DNA of 64,000 bases from NCBI RefSeq assembly GCF_022539665.2, contig NC_081336.1, positions 10,082,778 through 10,146,777 of the forward strand, written 5' to 3'. Each line of letters begins with the position of its first letter. Position 1 is the stretch's first letter. Positions 23,601-33,060 of the stretch are shown piece after piece. A program made the position numbers and the translations under genes. This DNA is from Daphnia carinata (Eukaryota; Arthropoda; Branchiopoda; Diplostraca; Daphniidae). The notes under the pieces are model-generated. The model saw only the letters and a program-made list of their open reading frames with translations. It did no database searches and was not told the DNA's origin.

Positions 23601-25355
23601 AACGTGTTTTGAGTCTCGGAAAGTTGCTGGGCAGCCGGAAAGAGCGAGTTGGACAATGTCCAGACAACGTCGTTCTCTGAGGCTGTTGTAGTGGCTAAAA
23701 ATGTTGTTCCATGAGAATACAAGGCCGACTGGACTTGTTGGGGACGTTGAGGAGACGCATTGGCCGCATAGCCGGGCGGTAAGCGGACTTGAACGAGTTG
23801 AAGGGCTACTGGCCGGCTAGAAGGCGTGGCTTCGTTAAATGCACGCCATGTCAATGTGCTAAAGTACAGACGTACACCAGATGCAGTAATGGCCACCAAA
23901 TGCAAGTTTGTCGATTCACTCGATTCAATGGGCGCAATGCAAATCAATGGCCTAAAGCTGGAACGATCCACCGTCCTATTAAATCAAAAATTCATTTAAT
24001 AATTAACGTTTTGTTAAGGGTAATGTTTAATACCTGGCAATATTAGCGGCAGACTGTACGATGGTATTTGTATTAATGGCCGCCACCCGAGTCATGGCTT
24101 GTCCGTTTGTGCCTAAATCATAGACTTGAAGGGTCCCCTTTTCTGAACGTGTGTAAAGAATATGACGGGTTTCATCTTGCACCATTTGCACAATCGGATC
24201 TTCTTCACTGAAGGCCGCGTTGATAAATGATGGAACCAAGTAGGATAATGTACTTTTTGAATGGTTGATTTTACGACATTTACGGCTAAAGAATCCCTCC
24301 TCAGCCTAAGAATTTATAAAATAATATTTTGGAACAATAAGATTTAAATAAATAAATACCTGATAAAAGAATTCGTAAATGCAACCATCTTTTGCTCCCA
24401 TGAAGATTCGGCCGTTGGCTGTGCCAGTGATGGTTACAATATAGGATCCATCTGTTGGTACAGCGAACAATGGTTCAGGTAAGAGATGCATTTCTTCGTA
24501 ATTGGTACTGGATCCGGAGAAACTAACTCCCAACAAAACAATTTCTACAGTTGTGGCAAGGCACAAGAGGTATTGGATGTGTGGTTGAAAGATGCCCGGT
24601 TTTGGTCGAACTAGCTCGACAGCAATAATTGGTTCGCTCAGGCCATCGAAATAAGACAGATCACCCCTTGATAAAACAAATAATTAGTTTCCGCTTTAGA
24701 TGTTCTGTTGGGATGACCTTACCCGTCCTCGTACGTCCAAACATATATATCACTGTCGATGCTCAACCACGCACGTTGAATGAGAGGGAAAAGCCCCATC
24801 ATGCAGTAGCTTTGCATGTGCCCGAAATGTTCTACTAATTCTGGTGGTAGGGGAATTCGATTGACCAATCCCATCTGCCTGAGGAGCGGCTGTCCGTTTG
24901 GGCCAACTTCGAGCATAGGATAATCAACATCTGACAATCCGCTAACTCCGTGGGCTGAAACATTCAGGTTGAAACTATTACTTCCGATACTGAAGAATGT
25001 TTGTCGAAAAGTTAATACCTTCACCGATCTTTATCTGATCAGAAAGTGTGGGGAACTGATTATCATTCTTAAGTTGCCATTCAAGAATGCGACCAGCGAG
25101 ATCAATGCCTTCCAACGACGGAATCAACGTCGATTGGATGGCTGCAAGCGGCGAAATCATTGTTTTCGATACCGGTGATGTTATGATTGCCGTGGAAGAC
25201 AAGTTGCTGTTTACGTCATTTTTATATGGATTGACACTAGCATCTGCAAACAGCGTAAAGTTGTTGGTCAAATACCGTAGACAATGGAAATATTGATCTC
25301 ATTTACCTGTATAAATTGAAGAAAATTTGTGACTCGCGCCCGTTACAGACTGCAT
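20606..25355 (-). pseudogene. NUP155: NUP155 (nucleoporin), left copy, disrupted
   Basis: Scaffold nucleoporin of the inner ring of the nuclear pore. It has the same nine-exon structure as the right copy at 45,237-49,985, with the start codon at 25,355-25,353. The family signatures SGLSDVDYP and [13 protein letters not shown] are present. Two lesions separate it from the right copy. A CT is missing near 24,994-24,997 (right arm ttctcttcag, here ttcttcag), which shifts the frame in exon 2. The Ser codon TCT of exon 6 is replaced by TGA at 22,496-22,494. Either lesion alone would remove most of the alpha-solenoid. Elsewhere the protein is almost identical, so inactivation is recent, or a sequence error in this contig is mimicking it. 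I see no splice pair that removes the 2-base change and restores the frame. Confidence 0.75.
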
Positions 25356-25702
25356 GACAGCGAAACAGCGAGTATGAATAATGATGAAGTCGGCGTTGCC
25401 AGATTAAAATTATGTGCAAATAATTTAGTCAAAATGATTAAATTTAATTAAGTCATGCAATAAAATATTATTGAATATTTCTTAAAAATTAGATTTTCTC
25501 AATGCTACTTTGAATATTTTAAGTTTAAAAAAAACAAAACCCGATTTGGCGTTGATTGTTAGAAGCAGACGACGGTGAGGCGTTTGGCGCGAAACTGCCA
25601 TCATCGGCATTCAATTTGCTAACATCGTCTGGCACTGGTTGTTCCTCAAGTATCTTTAGTTTACATTCAGTAAAACTTTTCAGGAATTTATCTTGTTTTG
25701 AA
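25356..25702. promoter_or_regulatory. Divergent NUP155 / SRA-gene promoter region, left
   Basis: 347 bp separate the two start codons. The outer parts are GC-richer than the AT-rich centre, and no TATA box stands out. Transcription start sites cannot be placed from sequence. The same arrangement at 44,891-45,236 supports a shared bidirectional promoter. Confidence 0.5.
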
Positions 25703-26966
25703 ATGGCGCCTATTAAACAAAATGGAATGAGCGATTACGAAATGCAACGGGCTAAAAATATGGAAGAAAATCGTCGAATTTTGGAAAGCATTCGTCAAGA
25801 ACAGGTCTTTAAATGCACTAATTTCATAACAAAAACTTAAATCTTACTTCTATGATCTTCAAATAGATTTACAAATATGAAGCTTTACAGCCAGTTAAGC
25901 AAAAGGAGAGGAAACCTGCTGAACCGAGACCTAAAAAGAAACCTCGAGTTGAAACAGTAGCGGGCCCTGAAGGTGTTGAGGCTGAAACTAACATTAGTGG
26001 TATAAGGAAATCTTCGAGAATCTCTGGAAAGGTTAATCCCCACAATCCTTACCTAATTATTCTGCATTTATTAACAATTTCCATTATTTCCCAAAGACTG
26101 CCGAATATTCAAGAGGTTTGAAAGATGAAGATTCAGATGACAAAGATTATGAGGAAGAGTATTACGACGATGACTCAGATGAAGAAGACGGTGAAGGCCG
26201 AAAAAGAAAACGTGTGAGAGGACCACAACAGAAGATTGTGATACCAAAAAATCGTGTCAACTTTTATGGTGCTGTTCCAGGAGTAGAGATTGGGAGAATT
26301 TGGGAAATGAGAATGCAATGCTCTGCTGATGGAGTCATGCGGCCTCCTGTAGCTGGAATTCATGGAGGTACTTGTTCTTCTAATTTATATTTCTTCTATC
26401 GCAAATTTTTAAGTTCGAAATAGGTCCCGAAGGAGCTTACTCGATTGCCCTTTCTGGCGGCTACGAAGATGATGTCGATCTTGGTGATTGTTTCACTTAC
26501 ACAGGCGAAGGTGGCCGAGCACTCAGTGGCACCAAAGCTAAACCTAAAAATCTACGAACTGCCCCACAGAGCAAAGACCAAACGTTAACAAAAGGCAATT
26601 TGGCCCTCAGTTTAAACATCGAAACAAGGAAACCTGTTCGCGTAATTCGAGGATACAAATCCAATACTGAATTCTCTCCTGAATATGGCTACCGTTATGA
26701 TGGTAACACATTTACGTTTTTAAAAAATGCCATTAAATCATCCTTATCTGTTAGGTTTGTATTCCGTGGAGAAGTATTGGTTGTGCGTTGGCAAGTCTGG
26801 TTTTAAAGTATACAAATTTGCTTTGAGAAGATGCCCAGATCAAGCTCCTCCTCCTTGGGTGACTAATAAGAAAACAAAAGTACAAGAAGAACCAGTGGAA
26901 AAGAAAGAAGATGATAAAGAAAATTGTAATAACGATCTTCAATCTAGTCCGTCTCCATCAGAATGA
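25703..26966 (+). CDS. SRA-YDG domain protein, left copy
   Basis: Five exons (25,703-25,804; 25,867-26,031; 26,097-26,367; 26,424-26,702; 26,755-26,966) give 1,029 bases, 342 residues, all joined at GT-AG with intact frame. The N-terminal third is charged, with a KKKPRVE-like basic patch and an Asp/Glu-rich run ([18 protein letters not shown]). The rest is an SRA-YDG domain: [80 protein letters not shown]. In UHRF proteins this domain binds hemimethylated CpG. Here there is no ubiquitin-like, Tudor, PHD or RING domain, so ubiquitin ligase function is not expected. It shares a promoter region with NUP155 and converges on DNAAF5. Confidence 0.9.
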
Positions 26967-26968
26967 AC

Positions 26969-29481
26969 TCATTCAACTTCAGATCCCTTTTCACCTGTTA
27001 TGTTCATTTTACTCAAATCGACAAGCATTGATTGCAAAACTCCTGTTTTAATCAAACATGTTGGCGTTAATAAACGGAAAATGTATTTTTAAAGCTAATA
27101 CCATCAGCAAACGTTTTAGAAGGTAGGTCGTCATCACGCGCCAGCACGCGGACGAGATCGATAAACTTTGTCTCCATGGCACAAGGAGCCCCTTGTCCTC
27201 GCCAATGAATGAACACGTCTCTCAGTCCAGTCATGGCTCCTTGACGTACATCTTTAGAGATGTCATTTAAACGACCCATCAGAGCTGTTAAAAATACATT
27301 TAATTATGTTAATTTCTTTTCAATAAAGGCAGCATACTTGTCAGTATAGAGTCCAAATTGGCAGGTCGTCCAGCGATTAAGCAACGTTGAATTATTCTGA
27401 TGGCTGCGAGTCGAGTATTGATGGCTTCGTCTTCCACCAAGTCCACAAACGAATTGGCTATAACGTCGATATTAGATGGAATGATTTCGAGTTTATGATG
27501 CTGGACAGCTGCATACGCGCACAATGCAGCAGAAGATCGCAAAACTGATGCAGAACGACCGGGTTTCCATTTGACATTAGCCAATAACATGACTTGGAAC
27601 TGTGCTGGATCGGTGCATTGAACATGGTCCATAGATCCAGTCAACATGTTGAAGCTCTTCAGTTTGATTTCAGGACATTGGGTAGCTGCGATAGTTTGGC
27701 AGAGTAAATCAAAAATGAAATTGTCAATCATTTTCATATCTCTGGCAATGAATTGTAAAATCTTCCACGATGATGATGTTATAGTCCATTTTGATGGATC
27801 TGCTTCAGAGAGCAGGGAAGGTAATTTCTGCTGGATCATTGAGTTAATATTCGAGTAAGAAAGACGGGAAGCCACTAGCTGCAGCAAACTCATTTTCCTT
27901 GCAAGAAAATCGGGCTGGTCTGATCCTTCGAGAGACAAGGCGACGGACAGTAGTTGATTGATCAAATCGATTGGAATTCCCAAATCTTTTTCGACCAACG
28001 TTTCCAGGCATACGAGTAAGGAAATATCCTAATTTTGGAGATTTATCTTAATGAGATGGTGGTTACAATTATGATGTTCGTTTCATACCTTTAAAGAGCT
28101 GAATTTGATGGCCAATTGAACGCAAAGCTCTAAGGTACGTGCAGGATAATCGGACTGTACTGCATTGAGGAATCCATGAACAATATGACTGTAAATGGTT
28201 AGGCCCGATGTGCCAGTGACATCAATTTCTTCTTGTTTTTGGTCGGAAAGCCATGAAAGAGCTTCTAATGCGCACGTTTCACCAATGAGACGAGCTGATT
28301 TGCATGCCTGGCACAAGGTACGATTCAAGAGTTAATGTTGTCAATCTAAAATCGTTTTAGAAATTCCGTATTACCCAATTGCGAACAGAAGCTTGGTCAT
28401 CGCCCGACTGAAATATTAGGATTTCCATAATAGTAGACAGTTCTAATTTCCTATCTGGTATTTCACGTACGAATTGGTAAATGAGTTGAGCTGACTGAAT
28501 TCTGAAATCGTTATTCCAATTTTCGGTGTCTGCTAGTAATTTAGAAATCAGTTTGCTGAAACATTTCTTCAATCGAAGATGAAATTCTGTGAAGAAATGG
28601 AAAATGCATTATCGTGGAAAATAAATTGATGTTGGTCAGATGAAATACTAACGTGGTTGAATTTTAATTGCCTCCCAAATCCTTTCAGCTTCTTCACTGA
28701 CTTCGTTAAATTCATTGCACCTCCCCAGAAGAATCAGAGGAAACAAAAGGTGGAAATTTTGATCGTCTGCTTCAATTGCAAGTGAAACTTTGCCAATAGT
28801 GTGAACCATGGCAAGTTTTACCACTGGGCTGCTCTCAGACCAGAATATTTCCAGTTGAGGTGCAATGTTTGGAATGGTCAGAGGTGAGTAAATCATCACA
28901 GGCTCGAGAGCTTTGACACACATTAATCGTACTTTCATTGGCTGGCTTTTGACGTTTTGCATCAGGGGTTCAACGAAGTAATCAGCTTGCAATCTAAAAT
29001 ACTCGTTTCTCTCAGACAAGGCAACAATGATTTCACAGGCTTCTTTGACAACTTCTCCAAAGCGATCTCTAACCATCAGTTTTACCAACTGCGTCAACTT
29101 ATCCAAATTTTCAAGGTAAACTGGTTGTACATTTTGGTTGAGTATGGCTGCAAGGTTGATTCTGGCTAATGTCAAGCGAATTTCTTCAGATGGCTCCACT
29201 TCAAAACGATCAACTGAAATGTTGACTATGTCGTGAAATTGTGCGCTACTAATGCTTCCATGGGTAGTAGATGCGTGTAAAATTAGGGAAGCAGATTCTC
29301 TCAGGCTGTCAACTTTATCACTGGATGTGATTTTGATAAGTGGATCAAACAGATCAGACAGTAATTGTTTGTCGATTTGCCGTTTTTCTGCTCGTTTCTT
29401 GAGATCAAGCAAAGCTGCTCGTCTTGTCGATTTGTCTTCACTTTCAAGTTGTTTGAAGACTAAATCCCTTTCAATTTCCAT
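26969..29481 (-). CDS. DNAAF5: Dynein axonemal assembly factor 5 (HEAT-repeat protein), left copy
   Basis: A six-exon gene with the same exon pattern as the right copy (41,097-43,625). The start codon is at 29,481-29,479 and the stop at 26,971-26,969. The protein is a row of HEAT-type helices. The N-terminal DLFDPLIKITSSDKVDSLRE and the C-terminal MGRLNDISKDVRQGAMTGLRD fit the DNAAF5 (HEATR2) family. That family acts in the cytoplasm to preassemble axonemal dynein arms. No stop or frame change was found in the exons. Compared with the right copy it lacks one codon in exon 4 (LLSEAD versus VLASEAD) and has scattered substitutions. The stop codon lies 2 bp from that of the SRA gene. The protein is about 735 residues, somewhat short for the family (human about 855). 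Confidence 0.7.
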
Positions 29482-29690
29482 CTTTTCAGCTAGAAATTTA
29501 GGCTTGATGATTAGATCAACGGCAAGATTTGGATTGTCTTAAACATTGTCAAGACACAAGAGTTTTCGCACGTGCTTTTCAGTTGGACTGACTTTCAGAC
29601 GAAAAAACAATGTCGTCGTCGCTAAGCAACCCTGCTATTCCCAACCTTTCTTAAATGGCCGTCAATAAATGGCATTTTGTAACGTAAAAC
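29482..29690 (-). promoter_or_regulatory. DNAAF5 upstream region, left, cut by the gap
   Basis: 209 bp of 5' flank or leader, closely similar to 40,888-41,096. The homology runs to the last base before the N run, so the left contig stops inside the homologous region. Confidence 0.5.
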
Positions 29691-29790
29691 NNNNNNNNNN
29701 NNNNNNNNNNNNNNNNNNNNNNNNNNNNNNNNNNNNNNNNNNNNNNNNNNNNNNNNNNNNNNNNNNNNNNNNNNNNNNNNNNNNNNNNNN
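29691..29790. other. Assembly gap (100 N)
   Basis: Exactly 100 undetermined bases, a length often used for a gap of unknown size. It joins two contigs, so nothing about their true distance or order follows from the sequence. Confidence 0.98.
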
Positions 29791-31306
29791 AACCTAACCT
29801 AACCCAACCTAACCTAACCTAACCTAACCTAACCTAACCTAACCTAACCTAACCTAACCTAACCTAACCTAACCTAACCTAACCTAACCTAACCTAACCT
29901 AACCTAACCTAACCTAACCTAACCTAACCTAACCTAACCTAACCTAACCTAACCTAACCTAACCTAACCTAACCTAACCTAACCTAACCTAACCTAACCT
30001 AACCTAACCTAACCTAACCTAACCTAACCTAACCTAACCTAACCTAACCTAACCTAACCTAACCTAACCTAACCTAACCTAACCTAACCTAACCTAACCT
30101 AACCTAACCTAACCTAACCTAACCTAACCTAACCTAACCTAACCTAACCTAACCTAACCTAACCTAACCTAACCTAACCTAACCTAACCTAACCTAACCT
30201 AACCAAACCTAACCTAACCTAACCTAACCTAACCTAACCTAACCTAACCTAACCTAACCTAACCTAACCTAACCTAACCTAACCTAACCTAACCTAACCT
30301 AACCTAACCTAACCTAACCTAACCTAACCTAACCTAACCTAACCTAACCTAACCTAACCTAACCTAACCTAACCTAACCTAACCTAACCTAAGCTAACCT
30401 AACCTAACCTAACCTAACCTAACCTAACCTAACCTAACCTAACCTAACCTAACCTAACCTAACCTAACCTAACCTAACCTAACCTAACCTAACCTAACCT
30501 AACCTAACCTAACCTAACCTAACCTAACCTAACCTAACCTAACCTAACCTAACCCAACCTACCCTAACCTAACCTAACCTAACCTAACCTAACCTAACCT
30601 AACCTAACCTAACCTAACCTAACCTAACCTAACCTAACCTAACCTAACCTAACCTAACCTAACCTAACCTAACCTAACCTAACCTAACCTAACCTAACCT
30701 AACCTAAGCACATCCTAACCTAACCCAACCTAACCTAACCTAACCTAACCTAACCTAACCTAACCTAAACTATAGACGGTAACCTATACTAACCTAATGG
30801 ATATACGTATTCTACCCTATACTAACCTAACCTAACCTAACCTAACCTAACCTAACCTAACCTAACCTAACCTAACCTAACCTAACCTAACCTAACCTAA
30901 CCTAACCTAACCTAACCTAACCTAACCTAACCTAACCTAACCTAACCTAACCTAACCTAACCTAACCTAACCTAACCTAACCTAACCTAACCTAACCTAA
31001 CCTAACCTAACCTAACCTAACCTAACCTAACCTAACCTAACCTAACCTAACCTAACCTAACCTAACCTAACCTAACCTAACCTAACCTAACCTAACCTAA
31101 CCTAACCTAACCTAACCTAACCTAACCTAACCTAACCTAACCTAACCTAACCTAACCTAACCTAACCTAACCTAACCTAACCTAACCTAACCTAACCTAA
31201 CCTAACCTAACCTAACCTAACCTAACCTAACCTAACCTAACCTAACCTAACCTAACCTAACCTAACCTAACCTAACCTAACCTAACCTAACCTACCTAAC
31301 CTAACC
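29791..31306. repeat. Telomere repeat tract (CCTAA)n = (TTAGG)n
   Basis: About 1.5 kb of nearly perfect 5-base units, roughly 280-300 copies, of the arthropod telomere motif. The C-rich strand is on top, so the chromosome end would lie to the left, at the gap. Single variants occur at about 30,204 (aaccaaacct), 30,392 (aagct) and 30,554 (aaccc). A degenerate, partly unrelated block at about 30,705-30,825 interrupts it. One short unit (ccta) lies near 31,291. Confidence 0.97.
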
Positions 31307-31740
31307 CCATCGATTTAATACAGCTCTTTACGCTGAGTCCAGCTACGACCAGCTCGATACCCCTTAAGGGGCGTCCGAATCAAAGTCGTCCCAGTGGCGT
31401 TACCTATCACATATAGGACCTATACACACAACTAGCACACACCTGTTGCCTTCGCCCTTCTTAAGCCGGCTCGGACCTGAACCCACATAGAAGCTTTTTA
31501 TTTTTTAATTTTAATCTCACATTCCCTGTGCATGAAGCCCAACCCGTACTGGGATCTTGTGGTGGAGGGCCAAAAAACTGATAAGCCGGCTCGGACCTGA
31601 ACCCACATAGAAGCTTTTTATTTTTTAATTTTAATCTCACATTCCCTGTGCATGAAGCCCAACCCGTACTGGGATCTTGTGGTGGAGGGCCAAAAAACTG
31701 ATAAGCCTAACCTAACCTAACCCAACCCGTACTGGGATCT
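31307..31740. repeat. Telomere-adjacent sequence with an exact 120-bp tandem duplication
   Basis: The block from about 31,464 (AAGCCGGCTCGGACC...) is repeated at exactly +120, from about 31,584, with no difference that I can see. A third start at about 31,701 passes after a few bases into telomere units and then back into AACCCGTACTGGGATCTTGTGG. Unit and telomere repeat are thus recombined. It could be the 3' end of a telomere-targeted retroelement, but no coding sequence is present to support that. Confidence 0.65.
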
Positions 31741-31789
31741 TGTGGTTAAAGGCCAAAACAATGAAAGGAAAAAAATTCCCGCAGTTTAG

Positions 31790-32485
31790 CAGCCTTTCCG
31801 CAAAATTTTCCGCATTTTAGTGTTTGTTCTGCAAAAGATTTCCCGCATTTTAGCCACCTTTCCGCAAAAATTTTCCGCATTTTAGTGTCCTTTCCCAAAA
31901 AAGATTTCCCGCATTTTAGTATGCATTCCGCAACATTTCCCGCATTTTAGTGTCCTTTCCGCAACATTTTTCCCGCATTTTAGTGTCCTTTCCCAAAAAA
32001 GATTTCCCGCATTTTAGTATGCATTCCGCAAAATTTTCCGCATTTTAGTGTCCTTTCCGCAAAAGATTTCCCGCATTTTAGTGTGTTCCCCAAAAAAGAT
32101 TTCCCGTATTTTAGCCACCTTTCCGCAAAATTTTTCCCGCATTTTAGTCCTTTCCCAAAAAAGATTTCCCGCATTTTAGAATGCATTCCGCAAAATTTCC
32201 CGCATTTTAGCCACCTTTCCGCGAAATTTTTCCCGCATTTTAGTATGCATTCCGCAAAATTTCCCGCAATTTAGTTTCACTTCCGCAACATTTTTCCCGC
32301 CTTTTAGTGTGTTCCCCTAAAAAGATTTCCCGCATTTTAGCCACCCTTCCGCAAAACTTTTCCCGCATTTTAGTGTTCTTTCCCAAAAAAGATTTCCCGC
32401 ATTTTAGTATGCATTCCGCAAAATTTTCCCGCATATTAGTGTCCTTTCCGTAACAATTCTCCAGCATTTCAGTGTCTTTCCGCAA
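31790..32485. repeat. Telomere-associated tandem repeat, about 30-bp units
   Basis: About 20 imperfect units of TTTCCGCAAAATTTTCCCGCATTTTAG with alternating variants (GTGTCC, GTATGCA, CCACC). Frames of the type KMREIFFGK on the minus strand are products of the repeat. It lies directly inside the telomere and appears nowhere else in the window. Confidence 0.8.
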
Positions 32486-33060
32486 AATATCAATAAAACT
32501 AGATAACTCAAGATCATTTAGTTGGTAAATTTAATAAGAATCATGAATATGAAATTTGTTTTCATGTAGGGTTGATGGTTTTTGAGTTATTTAAAATATA
32601 AAAGTTCATGCAGTGGCCCGTTCCAGAACTTTTACTAAAAATAATATCAATAAAACTAGATAACTATCATCATTTAGATTGTAAATTTAATAAGAATCTT
32701 GAATATGTAATTTGTTTTTATTTAAAATTGATGGTTTTTGAGTTATTTAAAATAGAAAAGTTGGTGCAGTAGCCCGATACCAAACATACACTTAAAACTT
32801 AATATCACATAAACTAAATAACTATATATGATATAGATTGTAAATTTAATAAGAATCGTGAATATTAAATTTGTTTTTATGTAGACATTTTGGTGTTTGA
32901 GTTATTTAAAATATAAAAGTTGGTGCAGTGGACCGTTCCAAAACTTTTACTTAAATAAATAATAAAACTAAAACTAGATGACTATACATCATTTAGATTG
33001 TAAATTTAATAAGAATCATGAATATGAAATTTGTTTTTATGTAGACTTGATGAAGTGAAC
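32486..33060. repeat. Variant satellite, about 157-160-bp unit
   Basis: Four units start near 32,488, 32,645, 32,803 and 32,966 with TATCAATAAAACTAGATAACT. They share most of the 180-bp satellite (AATTTAATAAGAATCATGAATATGAAA...) but lack the GAAATTTAAGGCCCGAC...GCCCGAC part. This is probably a shortened subfamily next to the telomere. Confidence 0.7.

Noticed and set aside
24985-25020. Short intron in NUP155 exon 2 explaining the 2-base difference between arms
   Set aside because: The only GT...AG pairs give 29-52-base introns and break the downstream frame in both copies, whereas the right copy is open without any intron.
29791-31306. CRISPR-like array
   Set aside because: The repeat is a 5-base telomere motif without spacers in an animal genome.
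31980-32485. Open frames with KMREIFFGK / KCGKNFAER repeats
   Set aside because: They are translations of the 30-bp telomere-associated repeat; stops are absent only because the unit length keeps the frame.
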